A stretch of DNA of 64,000 nt from Hahellaceae bacterium (lineage in GTDB: Bacteria > Pseudomonadota > Gammaproteobacteria > Pseudomonadales > Oleiphilaceae), in NCBI GenBank assembly GCA_024234575.1, contig JACKOB010000004.1:434001-498000 (forward strand), in the 5' to 3' direction. Below the pieces are notes generated by a model. The model did not search any database and was not told the DNA's origin. It saw only the letters and a program-made list of their open reading frames with translations. Below, piece by piece: positions 36,239 through 46,406 of the stretch (positions are counted from its first letter, which is position 1; each line of letters starts with the position of its first letter). Both the position numbers and the translations under genes were made by a program.

Positions 36239-37708
36239 ATGCTGCGTATCGCTCAAGAAGCGCTTACCTTTGACGATGTATTACTTATCCCCGGTTATTC
36301 TGAGGTGCTTCCGAAAGAAGTCAGCCTCAAAACAAGAATTACCCGAGACATAGAACTAAATATGCCTCTGGTGTCTGCCGCTATGGATACAGTAACCGAA
36401 GCTGGTCTTGCTATTTCGATGGCCCAGGAAGGTGGGATCGGTATTATTCACAAGAATATGACCATTGAAAAACAAGCAGCAGAAGTTCGGGCTGTTAAAA
36501 AGTTCGAGAGTGGTGTCGTTAAAGATCCTATTACAGTCACTCCCGGCACGACTGTCAGAGAATTGCTGGATATTACCTTCGCCAACAAAATCTCGGGCTT
36601 GCCGGTAGTGGATGGCAAAGACCTGGTCGGTATTGTCACCGGACGCGATATTCGCTTCGAAAGCCGTCTGGATACGCCTGTATCTGAAATTATGACGGGC
36701 AAAGATAAGCTCGTCACGGTCAAAGAAGGTACTGACCTCGAAACGGTTAAGAATCTTTTGCATAAATATCGAATTGAGAAAGTTCTGGTCGTTAACGATA
36801 ATTTTGAGCTCAAAGGTCTAATGACCGTTAAGGATATCCAGAAATCACAGGATTACCCTTTTGCATCAAAAGATGACCAGGGCCGTTTACGTGTTGGTGC
36901 CGCGGTGGGTACCGGCAGTGAAACGGCAGAGCGGGTTGCTGCGCTGGTCAATGCAGGTGTTGATGTGATCGTTGTTGATACCGCTCATGGCCATTCTAAA
37001 GGAGTCATCGACCGTGTTCGCTGGGTTAAAGAGAACTTCCCCGAAGTACAAGTAATCGGCGGTAATATCGCTACTGCTGAAGCGGCAATAGCTTTGGCCG
37101 AAGCAGGCGCCGACGCCGTGAAAGTTGGTATTGGCCCAGGCTCTATTTGTACGACACGTATCGTTGCAGGTATTGGTGTGCCGCAGATTACTGCGGTTGC
37201 AAATGTTGCGGCGGCACTGAAGCGTTATGATATCCCGTTAATTGCGGATGGTGGCATTCGTTATTCGGGTGATATTGCCAAGGCGGTAGCGGCTGGTGCG
37301 TATTGTGTCATGGTAGGTAGTTTGCTGGCAGGTACCGATGAAGCGCCAGGTGAGGTCGAACTTTATCAAGGTCGTACCTACAAATCGTATCGTGGCATGG
37401 GCTCTCTAGGCGCTATGGCGGGAACACAGGGGTCAAGCGACCGCTACTTCCAGGATTCCACGGCAGGTGTTGATAAACTGGTACCCGAAGGTATCGAAGG
37501 CCGGGTAGCCTGTAAGGGGCCAATGTCCAATGTAGTACATCAGCTGTTAGGTGGTTTGCGTGCCAGCATGGGGTATACCGGCAGTCAGGATATGGATGAA
37601 ATGCGTACCAAACCTCAGTTTACGCGGATCACTTCTGCAGGTATGCAAGAGAGTCATGTACATGACGTCACCATCACTAAAGAAGCGCCTAACTATCGCG
37701 TAGGCTAA
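36239..37708 (+). CDS. guaB: IMP dehydrogenase
   Basis: A 489-residue enzyme that oxidises IMP to XMP with NAD, the first committed step to GMP. The N-terminus [23 protein letters not shown] is typical. A tandem CBS pair at about 95-205 is inserted in the TIM barrel. The catalytic loop is [17 protein letters not shown], with nucleophilic Cys near residue 304, followed by [13 protein letters not shown] and the GMGSLGAM flap. I start at ATG 36239, not at an upstream in-frame codon (36218), because family members begin there and the promoter spacing fits. guaA follows after a terminator-like hairpin. Confidence 0.96.
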   Translation: MLRIAQEALTFDDVLLIPGYSEVLPKEVSLKTRITRDIELNMPLVSAAMDTVTEAGLAISMAQEGGIGIIHKNMTIEKQAAEVRAVKKFESGVVKDPITVTPGTTVRELLDITFANKISGLPVVDGKDLVGIVTGRDIRFESRLDTPVSEIMTGKDKLVTVKEGTDLETVKNLLHKYRIEKVLVVNDNFELKGLMTVKDIQKSQDYPFASKDDQGRLRVGAAVGTGSETAERVAALVNAGVDVIVVDTAHGHSKGVIDRVRWVKENFPEVQVIGGNIATAEAAIALAEAGADAVKVGIGPGSICTTRIVAGIGVPQITAVANVAAALKRYDIPLIADGGIRYSGDIAKAVAAGAYCVMVGSLLAGTDEAPGEVELYQGRTYKSYRGMGSLGAMAGTQGSSDRYFQDSTAGVDKLVPEGIEGRVACKGPMSNVVHQLLGGLRASMGYTGSQDMDEMRTKPQFTRITSAGMQESHVHDVTITKEAPNYRVG

Positions 37709-37745
37709 TTGATGGCAGGTATTAAAGGCTGTTAACAGGCCGCAA

Positions 37746-37778
37746 CAAGAAAGCACCATGTTGGGTGCTTTCTTGTTT
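37746..37778 (+). terminator. Hairpin terminator between guaB and guaA
   Basis: A perfect 12-base stem, CAAGAAAGCACC (37746-37757) with GGTGCTTTCTTG (37764-37775), has a 6-base loop and a short T-run after it. It implies that guaA, 165 bases on, has its own promoter or depends on read-through. Confidence 0.72.
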
Positions 37779-37942
37779 ATAAGGGCGCAGATTTATATGT
37801 TGTTTTTAAAATCACCTTACTGCACAAGGCCATAAAGAGTTGCCAGGCTGCGCCATAATATGCGAGCTGTGGACACTTATCGTTCGCGCTCATCGTGAAT
37901 TTACAATGCTTAGACCATCCCATTTGAGGAGCTTCCAGCACA

Positions 37943-39520
37943 ATGACTCAGAATATCCACTCTCATAAAATTCTTATTCTGGACTTTGGTTCGCAATATA
38001 CCCAGTTAATCGCAAGACGAGTTCGTGAAATAGGTGTCTACTGCGAGATCAGAGCGTTTGATATAACAGAGGAAGAAATACGAGAATTCGGGCCAAAAGG
38101 CATTGTACTTGCTGGCGGTCCAGAGTCCGTTACCGAGCTAGACTCACCTCGCGCGCCGAGCTGCGTCTTCGATATGGATATCCCCTTGTTGGGTATCTGT
38201 TATGGCATGCAGACCATGGCAGAGCAGCTCGGTGGTAAGGTTAGCTCGTCCGACAAGCGTGAGTTTGGTTACGCACGGGTGACGGTGACCCAGTCAAACA
38301 AGCTGTTCGAAGGTATTGCCGATCACATCAGCGATACCGGGTTATCGCAAATGGATGTCTGGATGAGCCACGGTGACAAAGTGACCGTGTTGCCAGAGTC
38401 GTTTGAAATCATCGCCGCCACTGACAGCGCTCCTATTGCAGCCATGGCCCACGTGAGCAAGCCGTTTTACGGAGTGCAGTTTCACCCTGAAGTCACCCAC
38501 ACCTTGCAGGGCAAGCGGATTCTCGAACATTTTATTCAAGGCATTTGCGGGTGTGATGCTTTGTGGACGGCAGCGCATATTGTCGAAGACGCCGTGCAGA
38601 CTATTCGTGCTCAGGTTGGCAGCGATAAAGTGTTGTTGGGGCTTTCCGGTGGTGTCGACTCATCGGTCACAGCGGCCTTGCTGCATAAAGCCATTGGCGA
38701 TCAGCTTACCTGTGTGTTCGTGGATAATGGCTTGTTGCGCTTGCACGAGGGCGACCAGGTAATGGACATGTTCGCCAAAAATATGGGTCTGAAGGTGATT
38801 CGTGCAGATGCTGAAGATCTCTTTCTTGGCCGCCTTAAGGGGGTGTCAGAGCCAGAGGCCAAACGTAAAATAATAGGTAACACTTTCATCGAAGTTTTTG
38901 ATGAGGAAGCAGCAAAGATTAAAGATGTTCACTGGCTTGCGCAGGGAACCATCTACCCTGACGTAATCGAGTCCGCCGCATCGAAAACCGGTAAAGCCCA
39001 TGTCATCAAGTCGCATCATAACGTTGGCGGCTTGCCTGAAGACATGAAGATGAAGCTGGTAGAACCATTGCGAGAACTTTTTAAAGATGAAGTCAGGCGC
39101 ATCGGCCTGGAATTAGGTCTGCCGTTTGATATGGTTTATCGCCATCCGTTTCCTGGTCCAGGGCTGGGTGTGCGTATACTCGGTGAAGTTAAAAAGGAAT
39201 ATGCGGATATTCTTCGGGAAGCCGACGCGATTTTTATTGAAGAGCTGCATAAAGCGGATTTCTACCACAAAACAAGTCAGGCCTTTGCCGTATTTTTACC
39301 TGTTAAATCTGTAGGTGTGGTAGGCGATGCACGGCGGTACGAATATGTTATTGCTGTCCGGGCGGTAGAAACGGTCGACTTTATGACAGCCCGCTGGGCA
39401 CACCTGCCATATGAATTGCTGGAAACGGTATCAAACAGAATTATTAACGAAATCGCAGGTGTATCCCGCGTGACTTACGATATCTCCTCCAAGCCACCAG
39501 CGACAATTGAGTGGGAATAA
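37943..39520 (+). CDS. guaA: GMP synthase (glutamine-hydrolysing)
   Basis: A 525-residue bifunctional enzyme that aminates XMP to GMP with glutamine and ATP. The class I amidotransferase domain has the nucleophilic Cys in [11 protein letters not shown] (about 80-90) and the His/Glu pair in [11 protein letters not shown] (about 174-184). The ATP-pyrophosphatase domain has the P-loop [17 protein letters not shown] (about 231-247). The C-terminal dimerisation part has [17 protein letters not shown] and ends [19 protein letters not shown] lies before the ATG. Confidence 0.97.
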   Translation: MTQNIHSHKILILDFGSQYTQLIARRVREIGVYCEIRAFDITEEEIREFGPKGIVLAGGPESVTELDSPRAPSCVFDMDIPLLGICYGMQTMAEQLGGKVSSSDKREFGYARVTVTQSNKLFEGIADHISDTGLSQMDVWMSHGDKVTVLPESFEIIAATDSAPIAAMAHVSKPFYGVQFHPEVTHTLQGKRILEHFIQGICGCDALWTAAHIVEDAVQTIRAQVGSDKVLLGLSGGVDSSVTAALLHKAIGDQLTCVFVDNGLLRLHEGDQVMDMFAKNMGLKVIRADAEDLFLGRLKGVSEPEAKRKIIGNTFIEVFDEEAAKIKDVHWLAQGTIYPDVIESAASKTGKAHVIKSHHNVGGLPEDMKMKLVEPLRELFKDEVRRIGLELGLPFDMVYRHPFPGPGLGVRILGEVKKEYADILREADAIFIEELHKADFYHKTSQAFAVFLPVKSVGVVGDARRYEYVIAVRAVETVDFMTARWAHLPYELLETVSNRIINEIAGVSRVTYDISSKPPATIEWE

Positions 39521-39527
39521 AAGGGAA

Positions 39528-40037
39528 TTGTTAGAAAACGAGAGCGATGAACAGTGGATGCGCAGAGCGATCGTCATGGCGCAAAACGCCTATGCCGCTG
39601 GTGAAGTGCCGATAGGCGCAGTGATCGTTCGGGATGAGCAAGTGCTAGGGGAGGGCTTCAACTTTCCCATAGGCGCTTGTGACCCGACTGCACATGCAGA
39701 AATACAGGCTCTTAGAATGGCGGCAAAGGCGGCGGGCAACTACCGGCTGCCGGGCTGTACGCTTTATGTCACGGTTGAGCCATGCACTATGTGCGCTGGG
39801 GCTCTTGTTCATGCGCGAATTTCCAGGTTGGTTTTTGGTGCCAGAGAAGGTAAGGCTGGTGCTGTGGTCAGTAAAGTTAACGTGATCAACCATGAAGCGA
39901 TGAATCACAAGCTGGAAGTGACGGGAGGTATATTGGAGCATGACTGCGCAGCATTAATGTCCAGTTTTTTTGCCGAGCGCCGTAATAAAAAGAAACAGGC
40001 AGGCGTTGATTTTAACGCGGGCTCAACTGATCACTGA
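39528..40037 (+). CDS. tadA: tRNA-specific adenosine deaminase TadA
   Basis: A zinc-dependent deaminase of about 169 residues that converts the wobble A34 of tRNA-Arg(ACG) to inosine. HAEIQAL supplies the zinc His and proton-shuttle Glu, and PCTMCAGALVHARI the two zinc cysteines. GEVPIGAVIV near the N-terminus is typical. The start is uncertain: TTG 39528 gives the usual lead before QWMRRAI. TTG 39507 would overlap the guaA stop, and ATG 39558 would trim the conserved region. It is tightly linked to guaA and likely cotranscribed. Confidence 0.92.
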   Translation: MLENESDEQWMRRAIVMAQNAYAAGEVPIGAVIVRDEQVLGEGFNFPIGACDPTAHAEIQALRMAAKAAGNYRLPGCTLYVTVEPCTMCAGALVHARISRLVFGAREGKAGAVVSKVNVINHEAMNHKLEVTGGILEHDCAALMSSFFAERRNKKKQAGVDFNAGSTDH

Positions 40038-40127
40038 GCTATACTTTGATGGGGCTGCCACCGAATTGTCACAAGTTCGGTATATTTTTAAAAATCATTA
40101 AAATCACCTAAAAAAGGGATATTGCGG

Positions 40128-41117
40128 ATGAAAGTGCTGGTAACGGGCGGAGCCGGGTATATAGGTAGTCATGTTGTTAAACAATTAGGTGCGGCCGGGC
40201 ATGACATCGTCGTGTATGACAACCTGTCTACTGGTTACAAGTGGGCTGTTACCTGTGGCACGTTGATTGTTGGCGACCTTAAAGATCTCGCTGATTTGGA
40301 AAAGGTGTTTAGCACACATCAATTCGATGCCGTATTGCACTTTGCTGCCAACATCGTCGTGCCAGAGTCGGTGACGAATCCGTTGAAATATTATGGCAAC
40401 AATACTCGTAATACCCTGAATCTGTTAACAATGATCGAGAAGTACAAAACTCCTTATCTGGTATTTTCATCAACGGCTGCCGTTTATGGGATGCCGGACG
40501 AAAAAGTAATGCTAGAAGACATGCCACTGCTGCCGATTAACCCTTATGGTGCATCAAAAATGATGAGCGAAAGGATGATCACCGATTTAGGTTACGCAAC
40601 AGATTTAAATTATACGATTTTACGTTATTTCAATGTGGCCGGTGCCGATCTTCAAAGCAGAATAGGTCAGGCAACACCAGAGGCAACCCATTTAATCAAG
40701 GTTGCTTGTGAGTGTGCCAATGGCAAGCGTGATGGCATGAAGGTTTTTGGTACCGATTACGACACGCGTGATGGCACCTGTATTCGTGACTACATTCATG
40801 TGGATGATTTGGCCAAAGCGCATGTTATGGCACTGGAGCATATGAAGTCCAAAAATGAATCCAACATTCTAAATTGTGGATATGGCCGTGGTTTTACGGT
40901 TAAAGAAGTGATTGATGTTGTCAAAGAGTTGTCGGGCGTTGATTTCAAGGTGGAGGAGGTTTCCCGCCGTGAGGGAGACCCTGATGCGCTGATGGCGAAC
41001 AACTCGAAAATTCGCGCGGTTCTCGGTTGGGAGCCAGATTACGATGATCTCCGTGTGATCGTAAAATCAGCTTTAGATTGGGAAAAAAAGTGGCAGGCTG
41101 AGCAAGCGTCTCATTAA
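40128..41117 (+). CDS. galE: UDP-glucose 4-epimerase
   Basis: A 329-residue short-chain dehydrogenase-fold epimerase interconverting UDP-glucose and UDP-galactose. The NAD-binding motif GGAGYIGSHV is at residues 7-16. The catalytic Thr/Ser-Tyr-Lys set lies in SSTAAVYG and NPYGASKMMSE (Y-x-x-x-K), with substrate contacts in NVAGAD and RDYIHVDDLAKAH. Start at ATG 40128 with AAAAAGGGA upstream; a TTG six bases earlier is less likely. It supplies sugar nucleotides for envelope polysaccharides. Confidence 0.92.
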   Translation: MKVLVTGGAGYIGSHVVKQLGAAGHDIVVYDNLSTGYKWAVTCGTLIVGDLKDLADLEKVFSTHQFDAVLHFAANIVVPESVTNPLKYYGNNTRNTLNLLTMIEKYKTPYLVFSSTAAVYGMPDEKVMLEDMPLLPINPYGASKMMSERMITDLGYATDLNYTILRYFNVAGADLQSRIGQATPEATHLIKVACECANGKRDGMKVFGTDYDTRDGTCIRDYIHVDDLAKAHVMALEHMKSKNESNILNCGYGRGFTVKEVIDVVKELSGVDFKVEEVSRREGDPDALMANNSKIRAVLGWEPDYDDLRVIVKSALDWEKKWQAEQASH

Positions 41118-41168
41118 TTTTCTTGGCACGCCAAAACTTTTAAGAAACCCTTGAGGTGGGACCTTAAC

Positions 41169-41588
41169 TTGACAAACGAACAGTTTGAACTGGATTCTCG
41201 ATTAAAGAAAGACACGTTACATTTAGCTTCCTGGCCCCTGTGTGAAGTGCTTCTGATGAATGACAGTCAGTATCCTTGGGTGATTCTCGTGCCGAGGCGA
41301 ACCGGGCTGCGTGAATTGTTCGAGCTTACAGAAAAAGATCAGCAAATATATTGGGCCGAATCGATGGCCCTGAGCAAGTTGTTAATGACCGTGTTTACCG
41401 GCCACAAGCTTAATGTTGCCGCGCTGGGAAACGTTGTGTCTCAACTGCATATTCATCATGTTGTTCGATTCGAAGGTGATGCGGCGTGGCCTGGGCCTGT
41501 GTGGGGTAAAGTTCCGGCGAAACCTTATGCTTCTGACGCACTGAGCGTGATGCAATCGAAACTGGCGGGTTTGCGGGCAATATTCTAG
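41169..41588 (+). CDS. HIT-family protein
   Basis: A 139-residue HIT-superfamily protein (nucleotide hydrolase or transferase). The signature histidine triad appears as QLHIHHVVR, i.e. H-x-H-H, near residue 98, slightly shorter than H-x-H-x-H-x-x. ILVPRRTGLRELFEL forms the nucleotide-binding strand. I start at TTG 41169, with GAGGTGG 9 bases upstream; an earlier in-frame TTG at 41151 lies within that binding site. The substrate is unknown. Confidence 0.82.
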   Translation: MTNEQFELDSRLKKDTLHLASWPLCEVLLMNDSQYPWVILVPRRTGLRELFELTEKDQQIYWAESMALSKLLMTVFTGHKLNVAALGNVVSQLHIHHVVRFEGDAAWPGPVWGKVPAKPYASDALSVMQSKLAGLRAIF

Positions 41589-41592
41589 CGGA

Positions 41593-41637
41593 GGGCTTGA
41601 ACAATTCAGGCTGGTGTCTGCTGGGTTGTTCAAGCCC
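41593..41637. terminator. Long hairpin between convergent HIT and fabR genes
   Basis: A perfect 12-base stem, GGGCTTGAACAA (41593-41604) with TTGTTCAAGCCC (41626-41637), has a 21-base loop and no T-run on either side. It may end both transcripts or protect their 3' ends. Confidence 0.5.
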
Positions 41638-41655
41638 GCCAAGCTTAATGCTGTG

Positions 41656-42279
41656 TTATTCGGCTGGCTTATTTTTTTCTGCCAGCTCTGCCCCCAGTAG
41701 CAGCATGCGTAGCTGTATTCTAAGGTTTTCTTTCAGTTCAAGTTTTTCTTTGGGCGAGCAGTCCAGGGCGTCTGCACCTTGGTTAAATACTATGGTAACC
41801 ATGGCTTCTGCGACTAATCTGGCATTGCTGATGGGGCGAGATTTTTCGTCACCTAGTCTTTTCAAGTCTTCCGCAAGTTCGGCGCTAAAATGATCTATCT
41901 CAGCACGTATGGCTGTTCTGAATTGCTGAGACACCCCGGTTTTTTCCCGCAGTAACAAGCGGAATAAGTTTTCGTTGTCCTGCAGATATTCCATGAAGGT
42001 TTCAACGGAGGTATTCACCGCACTGCCATTTTTGGCGATGCGTTTGCGAGCCTGTCGCATGAGCTGTCGAAGGGTAACTCCCGCTTCATCAACGAGTGCT
42101 AAGCCAAGCTCTTCTAGTTCATGGAAGTGTCGATAAAAAGATGTAGGGGCGATACCCGCTTCTCTGGCGACTTCTCGAAGGCTTAAACTTGCGAAACCGC
42201 GATCTGCACTTAGTTGGCTAAGTGCGGCGTCCATTAATGCACGTCGTGTTTTCTGCTTTTGTTCTGCGCGGGTTGTCAA
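41656..42279 (-). CDS. fabR: FabR-type TetR regulator of unsaturated fatty acid synthesis
   Basis: A 207-residue TetR protein closely resembling E. coli FabR from memory. It has [20 protein letters not shown], then [20 protein letters not shown] (recognition helix) and [20 protein letters not shown], followed by [17 protein letters not shown]. FabR and Pseudomonas DesT sense the saturated/unsaturated acyl-chain balance and repress fabA, fabB or desaturase genes. The start is TTG 42279, with GGAA about 9 bases upstream; no ATG lies nearby in frame. A likely target in this window is the desaturase at 6736-7920. Confidence 0.9.
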   Translation of the reverse strand: MTTRAEQKQKTRRALMDAALSQLSADRGFASLSLREVAREAGIAPTSFYRHFHELEELGLALVDEAGVTLRQLMRQARKRIAKNGSAVNTSVETFMEYLQDNENLFRLLLREKTGVSQQFRTAIRAEIDHFSAELAEDLKRLGDEKSRPISNARLVAEAMVTIVFNQGADALDCSPKEKLELKENLRIQLRMLLLGAELAEKNKPAE

Positions 42280-42452
42280 AATGAATAGTTCCGTGTTCTA
42301 AGTAAATAAATATGATTGTAAGCAAGGTGATTAGTTTACGTTACTGGCCTGTATTTTTCGATCCTAATACGGTGACGGGGTATGAATTAGTGCCTTCACC
42401 GGGCGGCAACAGGCCCAAAAAGACTGGGTTTTGTCTATTGTGGTAGTCGCAA

Positions 42453-43607
42453 TCATACGAGCTTTAGCTGATGCAGCTTTTTCACAATGACGTTAAAAAT
42501 CTCAATCCACTTGGGTGAAAACTGTGCGCCTGACTGGCTATTTATTTCCAGTACCGCTCTGATAAATGGCCGCTTCACTTTCGTGGTGTGAGCCCGTTCG
42601 TGAGTGATAGCATCGTAAGCGTCGATTATGCTTAGTATTTTGGCCCCATCACAAATCTCATCTTCTTTCAGCCCCGCTGGATAACCTTCACCGTCAGATC
42701 GTTCATGGTGTTCTTGCACCATTCTTGCCGCCAGATCCCATTGCTGCATGCGAAGCAGCAACTCATTGCTTGAATGTGCATGTTGTTGAATGATCATTCT
42801 TTCATCCTGCGTAAGAGGGCCTTTCTTATGCAAAATTTCTGTCGGCAGGAAAGCCATGCTTATATCGTGCATGAGCACGGCTGCCGCTAACTGGCGAGCA
42901 TCAACCGAATTTCCGGCGGCCCTGTTCATGCCCAGTGCCAGCATCAGCAAACGCAAGCTACGACCTGCCCAATAGCTGGAGCGGTGTTCCAGAGGGTGCA
43001 TGAGCTTGATGAAAAACAGCAGATCTTCATCAATGGTGACATTGTAATTGGTGAGCGCCTTTAATATTCGGGAGTCGGTAAACTCGGATTCTGGTGGTTC
43101 GGCAACGGCTTCCTCCGGTTTGGCCAACCTGTGTACCATTGTGGTAGGGTCCAGCTCGATAATAGCCGCCTGAATAAAAGCGTCTCGTTCCCTCTCGGAA
43201 GCTGATGCAATGCGACTGATCAGCTGGCTGATATGAGCAATTATTTCTACTGTCAGCCCTGAGTCGCCATGACCACCAAGCTCATCAATCATTGCTTTGG
43301 TTTTGTCCAGGCTCAGCAACACAACATCACTGATGCTGCTGGTGAACGGGAAGTCGTTGCTGCGAATACCTGTTAGAACATCCTCAACGGATTGCAAAAG
43401 CGGTATTGCTGATTCAAAAGCAATAAATGTCAGATTGCCTTTAACTGTATGTACCGACCGGAACAGCTGATTGATCATGTCCTGGTCACCGGGGGACTTT
43501 TCCAGCTCTACCAGCTTGTTCTCGCAAAATACGTAAGCTTCTTCAAACTCTAGAATAAAATCATCGAGTAATCCGGGGTCTACGTTTTGTGGCACTGGTA
43601 AGGCCAT
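42453..43607 (-). CDS. HPt domain plus HD-GYP domain protein
   Basis: A 384-residue signalling protein. The N-terminal histidine phosphotransfer domain (about 10-110) has the phospho-acceptor His in FRSVHTVKGN (near residue 53). The C-terminal HD-GYP domain carries MHDI (the HD pair, near 248) and HHERSDGEGYPAGL (near 299-312), the metal-binding and GYP motifs of cyclic-di-GMP phosphodiesterases. No receiver or kinase domain is present. It would link a phosphorelay to c-di-GMP breakdown; the kinase partner is unknown. It stands alone. Confidence 0.85.
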   Translation of the reverse strand: MALPVPQNVDPGLLDDFILEFEEAYVFCENKLVELEKSPGDQDMINQLFRSVHTVKGNLTFIAFESAIPLLQSVEDVLTGIRSNDFPFTSSISDVVLLSLDKTKAMIDELGGHGDSGLTVEIIAHISQLISRIASASERERDAFIQAAIIELDPTTMVHRLAKPEEAVAEPPESEFTDSRILKALTNYNVTIDEDLLFFIKLMHPLEHRSSYWAGRSLRLLMLALGMNRAAGNSVDARQLAAAVLMHDISMAFLPTEILHKKGPLTQDERMIIQQHAHSSNELLLRMQQWDLAARMVQEHHERSDGEGYPAGLKEDEICDGAKILSIIDAYDAITHERAHTTKVKRPFIRAVLEINSQSGAQFSPKWIEIFNVIVKKLHQLKLV

Positions 43608-44098
43608 AGCATCTTCTTGTTATGGTTGGGTGATTGCGGTTTTTTATCTCGCGTTAACAGTAAAAGACCAGGTGTATTTAGTGATAGTTTCGGCCGTAGA
43701 TAGTAAATCTTTACTCCCCGCTGTCTGTACGCGTTGCGATGTCATAAGTCATCCTTCATCAACAACTACTCATAAGCATAGCAAAAGTGATAATTTATGC
43801 CTGACATATCTGTCATAGTATATAAGGAGTGCTAATCAGCTTGATCGCGGAAGTTAACCTGCTGTAGATGAACGGTCGTGCGCGCGCTTTGGTAATCTTT
43901 AACAAGCCTATTCACGCACGAGATTTGTGAGTTTGTAACGACTGTGGGGACTGATTTTCTTGATAAACCTGTATATAATGCGTGCCTTTTTTAGCAGATG
44001 GTATATTTCAGAGCGGTGGTATTTATCGTTCTCTGTATTTTGTTCATATCGATTACTTTCGCAAGTGTTCACAAGATGAGTTAAGAGGTTGTTTCTGA
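43608..44098. other. Intergenic region ahead of fmdB-aspS
   Basis: These 491 bases lie between divergent genes. No convincing gene is present: a 62-codon frame at 43630-43818 has no ribosome binding site. A perfect TATAAT at 43974-43979 (within GTATATAATG) has a fair -35 partner CTGATT 17 bases upstream (43951-43956) and lies about 120 bases before fmdB, so it is the likely fmdB promoter with a long leader. Confidence 0.5.
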
Positions 44099-44332
44099 AT
44101 GCCTATTTACGAATATATGTGCAAATCATGTGGTTTTGAAAAGGATGTATTGCAAAAGCTAAGCGATCAACCGCTCACCGACTGCCCTGAATGTTTGCAA
44201 CCCGAGTTTACGAAACAAATTTCTGCTGCTGGTTTTCGGTTAAAAGGAAGTGGTTGGTATGAAACCGATTTCAAAACCGGTAAAAAGAAAAATTTAGCAG
44301 GAAGTGAGTCAAGTGCTGCAGCGAAGAGTTGA
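44099..44332 (+). CDS. FmdB-family zinc-ribbon protein
   Basis: A 77-residue protein of the FmdB/CxxC_CxxC_SSSS family. It begins MPIYEYMCKSCGFEKDV and has the second half ribbon CPEC at about 35-38, giving four zinc-binding cysteines. A Lys-rich, Ser/Ala-rich tail follows (TDFKTGKKKN). These small regulators or RNA/DNA-associated proteins often precede aspS in gammaproteobacteria, as here, 190 bases upstream. The function is not established. Confidence 0.88.
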   Translation: MPIYEYMCKSCGFEKDVLQKLSDQPLTDCPECLQPEFTKQISAAGFRLKGSGWYETDFKTGKKKNLAGSESSAAAKS

Positions 44333-44522
44333 GCACTGAGAGGCAGAATAATTTAACAAAGATAATGGCATAAAAAGCGGTAAGACTCATATTAAATTTA
44401 GGAGCCACTGCCTTTTTTACCCAAGCAAACATTAGAAATTGTGACTAAAAAAGCGATGGCAGGCAGTTTCTTGCCGTCAACCAACACATTACTCAAGTAG
44501 CTAATAAATATAGGAAATAACA

Positions 44523-46298
44523 ATGCGCAGTCATTATTGCGGTGGAATCAGCGAGTCGAACATAGATCAGGAAATAACGCTTTGTGGCTGGGTTCACAAG
44601 CGCCGAGACCATGGTGGGGTTATCTTTCTTGATCTGAGAGATCGTGACGGTGTTGCGCAGATCGTCATCGATCCAGATACGCCAGAGGCATTCAAGCTTG
44701 CCGAAAGCGTACGTAGCGAATTTGTTCTACAAATAAAAGGGCGTGTTCGTCGTCGTCCTGAAGGTACCGAGAATAAAGACAAAGCGACAGGCTTTGTGGA
44801 AGTGTTGGGTACAGAAATAGTTATTTTAAACTCGGCCGCAACGCCACCCTTCCCATTGGATGAATATGTCGATGTAGGCGAAGAAGTTAGGCTGCGCTAC
44901 CGTTTCATGGATTTACGTCGGCCAGAAATGCTTAATAAATTGCGTTTCCGCTCGAAAGTAACTAGCTACATCCGTAATTTTCTTGATGGTCAAGGCTTTA
45001 TGGATGTTGAAACACCCATCCTTACCCGTGCTACACCAGAAGGTGCGCGAGATTACCTGGTGCCAAGCCGAACGCATCCCGGTAGCTTCTTTGCGTTGCC
45101 ACAATCACCGCAGCTGTTTAAGCAACTTCTGATGGTGTCCGGTGTTGACCGTTACTACCAGGTGGCGAAGTGTTTTCGTGATGAAGACTTGCGTGCCGAT
45201 CGGCAGCCAGAATTTACCCAAATCGACGTCGAGTGCTCTTTTGTAGACGAAAATACGCTGATGCTGATCATGGAGCAGATGGTCCGTGAAATGTTCCATG
45301 ACTTGCTAAATATTGACTTCCCGGTTTTTCCCCGCATGCCATATTCCGAAGCAATGAAAAGGTTTGGTAGCGATAAGCCAGATTTGCGGATTCCACTTGA
45401 ATTTGTTGATGTGGATGACCTCGTTGCAGATACAGAGTTTAAAGTATTTGCTGGTGCCGCGAATGATCCTAAAGGTCGGGTTGTTGCGTTAAAAGTAGAT
45501 GGTGCAGCAGAGAAGCTGTCTCGTAAGCAAATTGACGACTACACAAAGTTTGTCGGAATTTATGGCGCGAAAGGCTTGGCGTGGATAAAGGTTAATAACC
45601 TGGAGCAGGGAGCTGAAGGGCTGCAATCACCGATTGTTAAATTCCTGGGTGGTGACGTTTGTCTGTCGATTATGTCTCGACTGGGGGCTAAAAACGGCGA
45701 CATCGTGTTTTTTGGAGCCGATAAAGCAACAATCGTCAACGAGGCCCTTGGTGCACTGCGAATTAAGCTTGGACATGATCTCGACTTGTTTACATGCGAG
45801 TGGGCACCGATGTGGGTTGTCGATTTCCCCATGTTTGAAGAAACTTCAGATGGCGGCTTAACGGCTATTCACCATCCGTTCACATCACCATCCTGTACGC
45901 CAGAAGAATTGGCAGCGAATCCTTCCGAGGCTTTGTCGATTGCCTACGATATGGTGTTGAATGGCACGGAGTTGGGTGGTGGTTCTATCCGTATTCATGA
46001 TCCAGAAATGCAGAAGACGGTGTTCCGTATTCTCGGAATCAATGATGAAGAAGCGCAGAATAAATTTGGGTTCTTACTTGATGCGCTGAAATTTGGCTGC
46101 CCTCCACATGGCGGGTTAGCATTTGGTCTTGATCGTTTGATTATGCTGATGACTGGCGCGAAATCTATTCGCGAAGTTATTGCTTTCCCGAAAACCCAAA
46201 GTGCAATGTGCGTTTTGACACAGGCACCGGGAGCGGTAGATGAAAAGCAGCTTAAAGAACTACATATCCGCACGAGAAAGAGCCAGTCTGCTGATTAA
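44523..46298 (+). CDS. aspS: Aspartyl-tRNA synthetase
   Basis: A 591-residue bacterial-type class IIb synthetase. An N-terminal OB-fold anticodon-binding domain ([23 protein letters not shown]) is followed by motif 2 ([23 protein letters not shown], near 217-239), a GAD insertion domain at about 290-420, and motif 3 ([29 protein letters not shown]). Whether it also charges tRNA-Asn cannot be told by eye. It is followed by its own strong terminator and then ruvA, with no yebC or ruvC between. Confidence 0.97.
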   Translation: MRSHYCGGISESNIDQEITLCGWVHKRRDHGGVIFLDLRDRDGVAQIVIDPDTPEAFKLAESVRSEFVLQIKGRVRRRPEGTENKDKATGFVEVLGTEIVILNSAATPPFPLDEYVDVGEEVRLRYRFMDLRRPEMLNKLRFRSKVTSYIRNFLDGQGFMDVETPILTRATPEGARDYLVPSRTHPGSFFALPQSPQLFKQLLMVSGVDRYYQVAKCFRDEDLRADRQPEFTQIDVECSFVDENTLMLIMEQMVREMFHDLLNIDFPVFPRMPYSEAMKRFGSDKPDLRIPLEFVDVDDLVADTEFKVFAGAANDPKGRVVALKVDGAAEKLSRKQIDDYTKFVGIYGAKGLAWIKVNNLEQGAEGLQSPIVKFLGGDVCLSIMSRLGAKNGDIVFFGADKATIVNEALGALRIKLGHDLDLFTCEWAPMWVVDFPMFEETSDGGLTAIHHPFTSPSCTPEELAANPSEALSIAYDMVLNGTELGGGSIRIHDPEMQKTVFRILGINDEEAQNKFGFLLDALKFGCPPHGGLAFGLDRLIMLMTGAKSIREVIAFPKTQSAMCVLTQAPGAVDEKQLKELHIRTRKSQSAD

Positions 46299-46326
46299 AT
46301 GGTAAATTAATCGTGCAATCGACTTT

Positions 46327-46356
46327 AAAACGCCATGATTTAATGGCGTTTTTTTT
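46327..46356 (+). terminator. Rho-independent terminator of aspS
   Basis: A 10-base stem, AAAACGCCAT (46327-46336) and ATGGCGTTTT (46343-46352), has loop GATTTA and eight T residues from 46349. It is the only element between aspS and ruvA besides the ruvA leader. Confidence 0.9.
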
Positions 46357-46406
46357 GGTTCCCGGTTTTATTAAGGCGGTTTTTCACGCTTAAAAAGGTA
46401 TTCGCT

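Noticed and set aside
43630..43818. 62-codon frame upstream of fmdB
   Set aside because: No ribosome binding site and ordinary non-coding composition; the promoter-like element for fmdB lies beyond it.
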